A stretch of 64,000 nucleotides of DNA, from contig NZ_CP025429.1 of the NCBI RefSeq assembly GCF_002848345.1, forward strand, positions 2,790,001 to 2,854,000. Direction: 5' to 3'. Shown here one piece after another: positions 19,980 through 28,200 of the stretch (position 1 is its first letter; the number at the start of each line of letters is the position of its first letter). The notes below the pieces were generated by a model that saw only the letters and a list, made by a program, of their open reading frames with translations, ran no database searches and was not told the DNA's origin. Position numbers and translations under genes: made by a program. Source of the DNA: Chromobacterium sp. ATCC 53434. GTDB taxonomy: Bacteria > Pseudomonadota > Gammaproteobacteria > Burkholderiales > Chromobacteriaceae.

Positions 19980-21407
19980 ATGAGCGGCGAAACGCTGTAC
20001 CAGCAACTGGTCAATGAATGGACGACGCTGATCCAGAACGGCACCGTGCTCCCCGGCGAGCGGCTGCCGTCGGTGCGCAAGGCCTGCGCGATGCACAAGG
20101 TCAGCCCGTCCACCATCCTGCAGACCTACCGCACGCTGGAGGACCGCGGCCTGATAGAGGCGCGGCCGCAGTCCGGCTTCTACGTCAAATCGGCCGCCAA
20201 CCTGCCCTTGCCGCGGATGCGCCGGCAGAGCGCCGCCCACCATACCGGCGAGGTGGTGGACCAGATCGAGGCGGTGATGGGCGTGCAGAACCAGGCCGAC
20301 TTCATCGACCTGTCGCTGGCCAGCCCGCGCGGCAGCGACTTCTATCCGACCAAGCGCTTCAAGCACATCATGGGCCGGCTGCTGCGCCAGCAGCCGGAAC
20401 TGACCACCGACTATCCGTTCCCGCCCGGCTCCGAGCGCCTGCGGCGCCAGATCGCCCAGCGCGCGGTCAGCTGGGGCTGCGTGCTGGCGGCCGACGAGCT
20501 GGTGATCAGCAACGGCTGCACCGAGGCGCTGCAACTGGCGCTGAGGGCCGTCTGCAAGCCCGGCGACACCGTCGGCGTCGAATCGCCTACCTATTTCGCG
20601 CTGCTGCCGATGCTGAAGGAGCTGGGGTTGTCGGTGATCGAGATCCCCACCCACCCGACCAGCGGCCTGGCGCTGGACGCGCTGGAGCTGCTGTTGTCGG
20701 AAAAACGGCTGAACGCCGTCGTCGCGATGCCCACCGTGCACAATCCGCTGGGCAGCACCATGCCGCCGGAGGCCAAGCAGCGGCTGGCCCAGCTGGTCAA
20801 CGATTATCAGGTGCCGCTGATCGAGGACGTTCCGCACGCGGAGTTGTTTTACGGCGCGGCGACGCCGGACGCGGTCAAGGCCTATGACCGCGACGGCTGG
20901 GTGCTCTTGTGCTCCAGCTACAGCAAGACGCTGGCGCCGGGCTTCCGCATAGGCTGGATCGCCCCCGGCCGCTTCCTCAGCGAGGTCAGGCGGCTGAAAT
21001 TCTCCAGCAGCCTGGGCCAGCCGGCGCTATTGGAGGAGACGCTGGCCGAATACCTGGAAAGCGGCGGCTACGACCACCACCTGCGGCTGATCCGCCGCCA
21101 CTTCATCAGCCAGATGGAAAAGCTGCGCGGCGCGGTGGCCCAGCACTTCCCGGCCGGCACCCGCGCCACGCTGCCATCCGGCGGCTGCCTGCTGTGGGTG
21201 GAGCTGCCCAGCCACGCCGACACCATGCAGCTGTTCCGCGCCGCGCTGGCCGAACGCATCACCGTGGTGCCGGGCGCGATGTACTCGGCCAAGGGCCGCT
21301 ACCGCAACTGCCTGCGGCTGTCGTGCTGCTATCCGTGGAACGAGGCCTACCAGCGGGCGCTGGTCCGCGTCGGCGAGCTGGCGGGCGAGCTGGTCGGCGG
21401 CGGCTGA
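19980..21407 (+). CDS. MocR-type transcriptional regulator (GntR HTH plus aminotransferase domain)
   Basis: A 475-residue protein: an N-terminal GntR winged helix (GERLPSVRKACAMHKVSPSTILQTYRTLEDRGLIEARPQSGFYV, about residues 20-70) and a fold-type I aminotransferase-like domain. The PLP-binding Lys lies in CSSYSKTLAPGFRIGW. MocR regulators sense PLP or an amino acid adduct. The ATG at 19980 follows a GAGGAG site; the longer frame begins inside the operator. The neighbouring exporter is the likely target, with autoregulation through the 13-bp palindrome. Confidence 0.92.
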   Translation: MSGETLYQQLVNEWTTLIQNGTVLPGERLPSVRKACAMHKVSPSTILQTYRTLEDRGLIEARPQSGFYVKSAANLPLPRMRRQSAAHHTGEVVDQIEAVMGVQNQADFIDLSLASPRGSDFYPTKRFKHIMGRLLRQQPELTTDYPFPPGSERLRRQIAQRAVSWGCVLAADELVISNGCTEALQLALRAVCKPGDTVGVESPTYFALLPMLKELGLSVIEIPTHPTSGLALDALELLLSEKRLNAVVAMPTVHNPLGSTMPPEAKQRLAQLVNDYQVPLIEDVPHAELFYGAATPDAVKAYDRDGWVLLCSSYSKTLAPGFRIGWIAPGRFLSEVRRLKFSSSLGQPALLEETLAEYLESGGYDHHLRLIRRHFISQMEKLRGAVAQHFPAGTRATLPSGGCLLWVELPSHADTMQLFRAALAERITVVPGAMYSAKGRYRNCLRLSCCYPWNEAYQRALVRVGELAGELVGGG

Positions 21408-21514
21408 CATAGAACAGATGATTCTATCCAGTATGATTTTTATGTTCTTGTGATCGATCGCGGGCGGCGTTAAGGTAGGGAATCATGACAAACGCCTGAT
21501 CAGGAGCCGCCCCG

Positions 21515-22792
21515 ATGAAACTGGAAACCCTGGCCGTCCACGCCGGCTACAGCCCGGACCCGACCACCAAGGCGGTCGCGGTGCCGCTGTACCAGACCAC
21601 CAGCTACGCCTTCGACAGCACCCAGCACGGCGCCGACCTGTTCGACCTCAAGGTGCAGGGCAATATCTACACCCGCATCATGAACCCGACCACCGACGTG
21701 CTGGAGAAGCGGCTGGCGGCGCTGGAGGGCGGCATAGGCGCGCTGGCGACGGCGTCCGGCATGGCTGCCATCGCCTACGCGATCCAGACCATAGCCGAGA
21801 CCGGCGACAATATCATCGCCACCCGCACGCTGTACGGCGGCACCTACAATCTGTTCGCCCACACCTTCCCTCAGCTCGGCATCGAAGTCCGCTTCGTCGA
21901 CTACCAGGATCCGGCGGCGATCGCCAGCCTGGTCGACGACAGGACCAAGGCGGTGTTCTGCGAATCGATAGGCAATCCGCTGGGCAATGTCGTCGACTTC
22001 GCCGCCTTCGCCGACGAGGCCCACCACCACGGCCTGCCGCTGATCGTCGACAACACCGTGCCGTCGCCGTATCTGTGCCGGCCGTTCGAGCACGGCGCCG
22101 ACATCGTCGTCCACAGCCTGACCAAATACCTGGGCGGCCACGGCAACAGCATAGGCGGCGCCATCGTCGATTCCGGCAAATTTCCGTGGGGGACGCACAA
22201 GGCGCGCTTCAAGCGGCTGAACGAACCGGACGTCAGCTATCACGGCGTCAACTACGTCGAGGCGCTGGGCGAGGCCGCCTACATCGCCCGCGCCCGCGTG
22301 GTGCCGCTGCGAAACATGGGCGCCGCGCTGTCGCCGTTCAACGCCTTCCTGATCCTGCAGGGCATAGAGACGCTGGCCTTGCGCATGGACCGCATCTGCG
22401 ACAACGCGCTGAAGGCGGCGCGCTTCCTGAAGCGCAGCCCGGCGGTGGAATGGGTGGAATACGCCGGCCTGGACGAGCATCCGAGCAAGCCGCTGGCCGA
22501 CCGCTACCTCGGCGGCCGCGCCTCCGGCATCCTGTCCTTCGGCATCAAGGGCGGCGCCGCGGCCGGCGGCCGCTTCATCGACGCGCTGCAACTGGTGACG
22601 CGGCTGGTCAATATCGGCGACGCCAAGTCGCTGGCCTGCCACCCGGCCACCACCACCCATCGCCAGCTGTCGCCGGAGGAGCAGTTGCAGGCCGGCGTGC
22701 GGCCGGAACTGGTGCGGCTGTCTATCGGCATAGAGCACATAGACGACATCCTGGCCGACATCGGCCAGGCGCTGACCGCCGCCGCCAGCTGA
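21515..22792 (+). CDS. metY: O-acetylhomoserine sulfhydrylase (aminocarboxypropyltransferase)
   Basis: A 425-residue PLP enzyme of the Cys/Met metabolism family that makes homocysteine from O-acetylhomoserine and sulfide. The family marks are LAVHAGYSPDPTTKAVAVPLYQTTSY at the start, YTRIMNPTTDVLEKRLAALEGG, and VVHSLTKYLGGHGNSIGG holding the PLP Lys. The length and the long C-terminal PATTTHRQLSPEEQ fit MetY better than MetB or MetC. It stands alone between the MocR gene and the transpeptidase. Confidence 0.9.
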   Translation: MKLETLAVHAGYSPDPTTKAVAVPLYQTTSYAFDSTQHGADLFDLKVQGNIYTRIMNPTTDVLEKRLAALEGGIGALATASGMAAIAYAIQTIAETGDNIIATRTLYGGTYNLFAHTFPQLGIEVRFVDYQDPAAIASLVDDRTKAVFCESIGNPLGNVVDFAAFADEAHHHGLPLIVDNTVPSPYLCRPFEHGADIVVHSLTKYLGGHGNSIGGAIVDSGKFPWGTHKARFKRLNEPDVSYHGVNYVEALGEAAYIARARVVPLRNMGAALSPFNAFLILQGIETLALRMDRICDNALKAARFLKRSPAVEWVEYAGLDEHPSKPLADRYLGGRASGILSFGIKGGAAAGGRFIDALQLVTRLVNIGDAKSLACHPATTTHRQLSPEEQLQAGVRPELVRLSIGIEHIDDILADIGQALTAAAS

Positions 22793-22805
22793 GTCCGAAA
22801 TGGAC

Positions 22806-22827
22806 AGGGGCCGCGTCGGCGGCCCCT
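22806..22827. terminator. hairpin between metY and the L,D-transpeptidase gene
   Basis: Perfect 9-bp arms (AGGGGCCGC and its complement) around GTCG between two convergent genes. A clear T run is missing on both sides, so termination is likely but weaker than at the other hairpins here. Confidence 0.55.
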
Positions 22828-22836
22828 GGGAAACAA

Positions 22837-23742
22837 TCAACCGGCTTTTCTGGCGGAGCCGGCCCGCGCGCGCTGGCCGGAAGGCGGTCCCGGCTCGCGC
22901 TGCTGTTGCTGCGGCTGGCTGGCCGCCGGCGCGGCTGGCTCGGCGGCAGGCGTCGCCGGCGTCAGCCTGGACAACCACGTCATCGCGTTCAGGCCGCCGC
23001 TGATCGCGGCCTTGCCGCTCTTGCAGCTCAGGCACACCGGCGTGCCGTCCCGCCGTTTCAGCGCGTCGTCGACCCGCTGGCCGAACAGCGCCTGCTGATG
23101 CTGGCGCTGCCAGTCCAGCAGCGTCTGCGCCAGGTAGGGCAGCGACGGATCCTCCTGCTTGTAGCGGTTGCGGTAGGCGGTCATCCACAGCTGTCCGGCC
23201 TCGTCCTCGCTCAGCACGATGGTCTGGTAGGCGACGGTGACGGCGTCGCCGCGGCTGACCGTCTTGGCCAGCTCCAGCGCGTCGTCGTTGCGCATCCGGA
23301 CACAGCCGTGGCTGCGGAAGCCCGGCACCGAGGCCGGCGCGTTGGTGCCGTGGAAACCCAGGCCCAGACTGCTCTCGCCGAAACGGACGAAGACCGGGCC
23401 CAGCGGATTGTTCGGTCCCGGCGGCACCACCGTCTGCACTTCCTTGCCGCTGCGGCGCATTTCCTCCTGGATGGACTTCGGCACGTGCCAGCTGGGCGCG
23501 CGGTAGATGCCGGTGATGTCGAAGCTGCCCACCGGCGTCTGCGTCAGCATCTTGCCGACGGCCACCGGGAAAATCCGCGCCAGCTTGCCGTCCTGATACA
23601 GGAACAGCCGCGCCTGCGGCAGGTTCAACACCAGATGCCGGCCAGCGGGATTGACCTGGATGTCCGGAGCCGGCGTCACCGCCGCCATGGCCGGAACCGC
23701 CAGCGAGCACGCCAGCGCCAGCACCGAGAAGCACTTCAACAT
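22837..23742 (-). CDS. L,D-transpeptidase (YkuD family)
   Basis: A 301-residue periplasmic enzyme. A signal peptide ends near AVPAMAA. The YkuD domain runs from about residue 30 and holds the catalytic HGTNAP and SHGCVRM motifs with the active Cys. Such enzymes make 3-3 crosslinks or anchor lipoproteins to peptidoglycan. The C-terminal third is unusual: a KRRDGTPVCLSCKSG segment with a CxxC pair and then a Pro/Ala/Gln-rich tail. Start MLKCF at 23742 is chosen because it begins the signal peptide. Confidence 0.92.
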   Translation of the reverse strand: MLKCFSVLALACSLAVPAMAAVTPAPDIQVNPAGRHLVLNLPQARLFLYQDGKLARIFPVAVGKMLTQTPVGSFDITGIYRAPSWHVPKSIQEEMRRSGKEVQTVVPPGPNNPLGPVFVRFGESSLGLGFHGTNAPASVPGFRSHGCVRMRNDDALELAKTVSRGDAVTVAYQTIVLSEDEAGQLWMTAYRNRYKQEDPSLPYLAQTLLDWQRQHQQALFGQRVDDALKRRDGTPVCLSCKSGKAAISGGLNAMTWLSRLTPATPAAEPAAPAASQPQQQQREPGPPSGQRARAGSARKAG

Positions 23743-23875
23743 ACCGTACCTTGAATCACATGAATCATGGTCTGAATTGTAACAGAAAGCGCTGATAGGC
23801 CGAGATTGTGCGAATTTACATTGTTCCCACAGGTCAGACAGACGCCGCCTCCACTCTGCGATCACGGATCAAGCG

Positions 23876-25114
23876 TCAGTTCGCCAGACCCAGCAATCGC
23901 AACTGCCGTGGCAGACAGACGTCGTGCAAGTCGTAGCTCTCCACCACCGACTGCCGCGCCGCTTGGCGCAGGGGTGTCAGGCCATGTCGCTGCCGGCAGA
24001 CGTCGGCCACCACATCGGCGATTTCATCGGGCGAGAAGAAGTCCACCAACAAGCCGTTGCAGCCATCGTCGATCACCTCCTCCACCGGCGCGGTCCGTGA
24101 GCCGATCACGACGCCGCCGCACGCCATAGCCTCCAGCATCGACCACGACAACACGAAGGGATAGGTCAGATACACATGCGCGGTCGATACCTGCAACAGC
24201 CGCAGGTAATAGTCATACGGCACTTTGCCGAGGAAATGGATATTCTCCGGCTTCAAACCGTCGCCAACCTCGTCCAGCATCCGCTGCCGGTAATAGCCGG
24301 GCGGCGCCTGCTTCCCATACGAAACCTCGTCTCCGCCGACAATCAGGATCTGGGCGTCGGGACGTAGCCGCTGCAGACGCGGCAAGGCTCGCATAAAGGA
24401 GTGAAAACCGCGGTAAGGCTCCAGATTGCGATTGACGAATGTCACCACCTCGTCCGCCGCGGACAGAACCCGGCCATCCGGCAATGTCAGGCGGGCTGCC
24501 GGATCCGGCCGGACCAGAGAGGTATCGACCCCATCATGCACAACCTCGATGCGGTCGCGATAGGCGGATGGAAAGCATTGCCGCTGCCACTCGGTGGCGC
24601 TGATGCCAAGGTCCATCGCGTCCAGGCTCAGCAAGTGATGGCTGGTGCGCGACCTCAGCCGCAACCGCTCCTCGAAGGGATCCGGGAATTCGGGATCGAA
24701 GCCGACATCCTGACCATCGACCCGGTAGAAAAACTCGCAGTAATGAACCAGCCGGGCTGCGGGAAAGACGTCCTTGACGAACAGGGACTCGCCCCAGCCC
24801 GGATGGGCATACACCACGTCCGGACAATAACCCTGCTTGCGCAGGCGCAGCAAGGCTGCGGCAACCTGCTGTCCCCGCGCGATCGCCTGCGCGCTGGTCC
24901 GCAGCATGCCATCCGCCTCCCCCGGGATGGAGGACGGCATATCGTAGCCCACCACCGGCATTCCGGCAGGCAAGCGGCCAAGATTGGCCGCCACCCAGCG
25001 GCGCTCGCCGAGGCCCATCACGTCGCAACGCCCTGACTGCCACAACGGAGCCAGCAGATGGCAAAACTGGCCTGGGAAATTCTGGTGTATGAACAACAGC
25101 TTCAACTTACTCAT
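23876..25114 (-). CDS. glycosyltransferase, GT4-like
   Basis: A 412-residue cytoplasmic glycosyltransferase with two Rossmann-like halves. The N-terminal part opens with LLFIHQNFPGQF, and the C-terminal half contains VTFVNRNLEPYRGFHSFMRALP and the donor-site segment SWSMLEAMACGGVVIGSRTAPVEEVI typical of family GT4. The start at MSKLKLLF was chosen at the head of the first strand; the upstream frame reads through the hairpin below the RTX gene. It follows the RTX gene by 86 bp on the same strand; a role in modifying that protein is possible but unproven. Confidence 0.85.
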   Translation of the reverse strand: MSKLKLLFIHQNFPGQFCHLLAPLWQSGRCDVMGLGERRWVAANLGRLPAGMPVVGYDMPSSIPGEADGMLRTSAQAIARGQQVAAALLRLRKQGYCPDVVYAHPGWGESLFVKDVFPAARLVHYCEFFYRVDGQDVGFDPEFPDPFEERLRLRSRTSHHLLSLDAMDLGISATEWQRQCFPSAYRDRIEVVHDGVDTSLVRPDPAARLTLPDGRVLSAADEVVTFVNRNLEPYRGFHSFMRALPRLQRLRPDAQILIVGGDEVSYGKQAPPGYYRQRMLDEVGDGLKPENIHFLGKVPYDYYLRLLQVSTAHVYLTYPFVLSWSMLEAMACGGVVIGSRTAPVEEVIDDGCNGLLVDFFSPDEIADVVADVCRQRHGLTPLRQAARQSVVESYDLHDVCLPRQLRLLGLAN

Positions 25115-25161
25115 TCCAAACCCGACAGAAAGGGCGGGGAATCCGCAGATCCCCCGCCCAA

Positions 25162-25187
25162 GCCCGGCCGGCCAAAGCCGGCCGGGC
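25162..25187 (-). terminator. perfect hairpin below the RTX gene
   Basis: An 11-bp perfect stem (25162-25172 and 25177-25187) with a four-base loop, 14 bp beyond the RTX stop. No T run follows on the minus strand, so it may be a weak terminator or an mRNA-stabilising structure between RTX and glycosyltransferase genes. Confidence 0.45.
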
Positions 25188-25200
25188 GATGACAACAACC

Positions 25201-28200
25201 TTAATGCCAGTTGGCGGACAACACCGGCTGCAGCTTGTTCTGCACATCCTGCGACAGCGCAGCGGCACCGGCGGCCGGCGGAGCGAAAGCAGACATCGCG
25301 CTCACCAGCGCCTCCACCTGCGTATCCGACAACTGCTTGCCGTCAGCCGCGTGGAAACTCTGCACATGCGCGGCGCCGTTCGCGTACCAACCGGCGACAT
25401 CGACCTGCGCCGACGAACCGACCTGGCTCACCAGCAAATCGTTGCCGGAGCGCTGGAACCACAGCTGGCCGCTGGTGGCGCCGTCAAACTGCACGACGGC
25501 CGAATGCCCGGTTCCGCTGGCGGCATTGTCGATCAACACATGCGCGGCGTTCGCCGAGATTTCATACGTGTTGTTGCCGGCGCCACCCGTCATCGTGTCG
25601 TTCTGGCCATCCGATTTCATCAGCTCGTTGGCGCCCTTGCCGCTGAACACGCCATTGACCGGATCGATCTGGATGGTCGTGCTGTTCAGCCAATCCGGCA
25701 GCTTGACGCTGCTGCCATCGGCGAACTGCACGGTCTGCACCGGGTACAAAGCCGCATTGAACCAGCCGCCTAGCGTCACCGAGTCCTTGGCCGAGTAATG
25801 CAGGATCAAGTCGGTGCCGCTGGCTTCGGCCCTCAGATCCGTCTGCGCAATGCCGGCGCCAAACTTCAGAACACTGTTGGCGCTGGCATTCATGCCGCTC
25901 AGCCACTGGCCGGGCGCGTCGTGGCCGGCACCATAGATGGTGTCGGAACCGCTGCCCAGCGCCAATTGGTAGGTGTTGTTGCCCAGCGTGCCGTACATGA
26001 TGCCGCCACCGGTGCCGGCGATATAGGTGCTGCCGACGCGGTTGCCGCTGGCGTCGACGGTATAGCCCTGCGTCGCGCCGCTAGACCAGCTGGCATTGCC
26101 CATCACGTCGAAGCCGCCGCCGCCGATATAGGTGGCGCTACCACCCAGCACCTCCATCGTGGCATTGCCGCTGCCGCCGATGAAGGTATTGTGACCGGCC
26201 GCCGCGCCCAGCATATAGGCCGTGCCAGCCCCGCCCTGGAAGGTATTGTTGCCGACGCCGCCATACATCGAAACCGGACCGCTGCCGGCGACGAACTGGT
26301 TGTTGCCCGGGCCGCCGTACATCAGGTCGGTGCCGGCGCCGCCGGTCAGCGTCGCGTCGCCGACGCCGCTGCGTAGCGTGTCATTGCCGTCATCGGCCTT
26401 CAGTTGCTGATGCAGGCCGATGCCATAGGCTACGCCATTGGCCACGTGGTTGCCGACGTTCGGCAACGTCGTCAACAAATCCGGCAACTTGTAACTGCTG
26501 CCATCAGCGAACTGCACCGTCTGGGCAGGATACAGCGTCGAGGTGAACCAGCCGCCCAGCGTCACGGCATCCTTGTCCGAATAGTGCAGAATCAGGTCCG
26601 CGCCATTTGTCTCCAGTTTCAGATCGCCGATGGCGATGCCGGCGCCAAACTTCAAGACGCTGTTGGCGCTGGCATTCATGCCGTTCAACCACTGGCCGGG
26701 CGCATCGTGGCCGGCGCCGTAGATGGTGTCGGAACCGCTGCCCAGCGCCAGCTGGTAGGTATCGTTGCCCAGCGTGCCGTACATCACCGCGCCGCCGGTG
26801 CCGGCGATATAAGTGCTGCCGACACGGTTGCCGCTGGCGTCGGTGGTGTAACCCTGCGTCGCTCCGCCGGACCAGCTGGCGTTGCCCATCACGTCGAAGC
26901 CGCTGCCGCCGATATAGGTGGCGCTGCCGCCACGGCTGTCCATCGTGTCGCGTCCGCTGCCGCCAATGAAGGTATTGCTGTGCGCGCCGATGCCGCCCAA
27001 CATCACGTCATTGCCGGCCCCGCCGCGCAACGTGTTGTCGCCGGAACCGCCGGTCAAGGTCTCGTCGCCGTTGCCTGCGGTCAGCTGCAGATTATTGACG
27101 TACTTCGGCAGCTTGTCGGCCATATCTGGCAGCTTGTAACTGCTGCCGTCGGCGAATTGCAGCGTCTGCACCGGGTACAAGGCCGCATTGACCCAACCAC
27201 CCAACGTCACCGAGTCCTTGGCCGAGTAATGCAGGATCAGGTTGGAGCCGTTGGTCTCGGCCTTCAAATCGCTGAAGCTGATTCCCGGCCCAAACTTGAT
27301 CACGCTATTGCTGCTGCCGGTCATGCCGTCCAGCCACAATCCCGGATGGTCGTAACCGGCGCCGTAGATGGTGTCCGAGCCGCTGCCCAGCGCCAGCTGG
27401 TAGGTGTTGTTGCCCAGCGTGCCGTACATGATGCCGCCACCGGTGCCGGCGATATAGGTGCTGCCGACGCGGTTGCCGCTGGCGTCGACGGTATAGCCGT
27501 GAGTCGCGCCGCTATCCCAGCTGGCATTGCCCATAATGTCAAAGCCGCTGCCGCCGATATAGGTGGCGCTGCCGCCCAGTGCCTCCATCGTGACCTTGCC
27601 GCTGCCGCCGATGAAGGTATTGTGACCGGCTGCCGCGCCCAGCATATAGGCCGTGCCGGCGCCACCCTGGAAGGTGTTGTTGCCGACGCCGCCGTACATC
27701 GAAACCGGGCCGCTGCCGGCGATGAACTGGTTGTTGCCCGGACCGCCGTACATCAGGTCGGTGCCGGCGCCGCCGGTCAGCGTCTCGTCGCCGCTGCCGG
27801 CTGTCTGTGGCTGATTATTGACGTACTTCGGCAGCTTGTCGGCCAGATCCGGCAATTTGTAGCTGCTGCCATCGGCGAATTGCAGCGTCTGCACCGGATA
27901 CAAGGCCGCATTGACCCAACCGCCCAACGTCACAGAGTCCTTGGCCGAGTAATGCAGGATCAGGTTGGAGCCGTTGGTCTCGGCCTTCAAATCGTTGAAG
28001 CTGATTCCCGGCCCAAACTTGATCACGCTATTGCTACTGCCGGTCATGCCGTCCAGCCACAATCCCGGATGGTCGTAACCAGCGCCGTAGATGGTGTCCG
28101 AGCCGCTGCCCAGCGCCAGCTGGTAGGTGTTGTTGCCCAGCGTGCCATACATGATGCCGCCGCCGGTGCCGGCGATATAGGTGCTGCCGACGCGGTTGCC

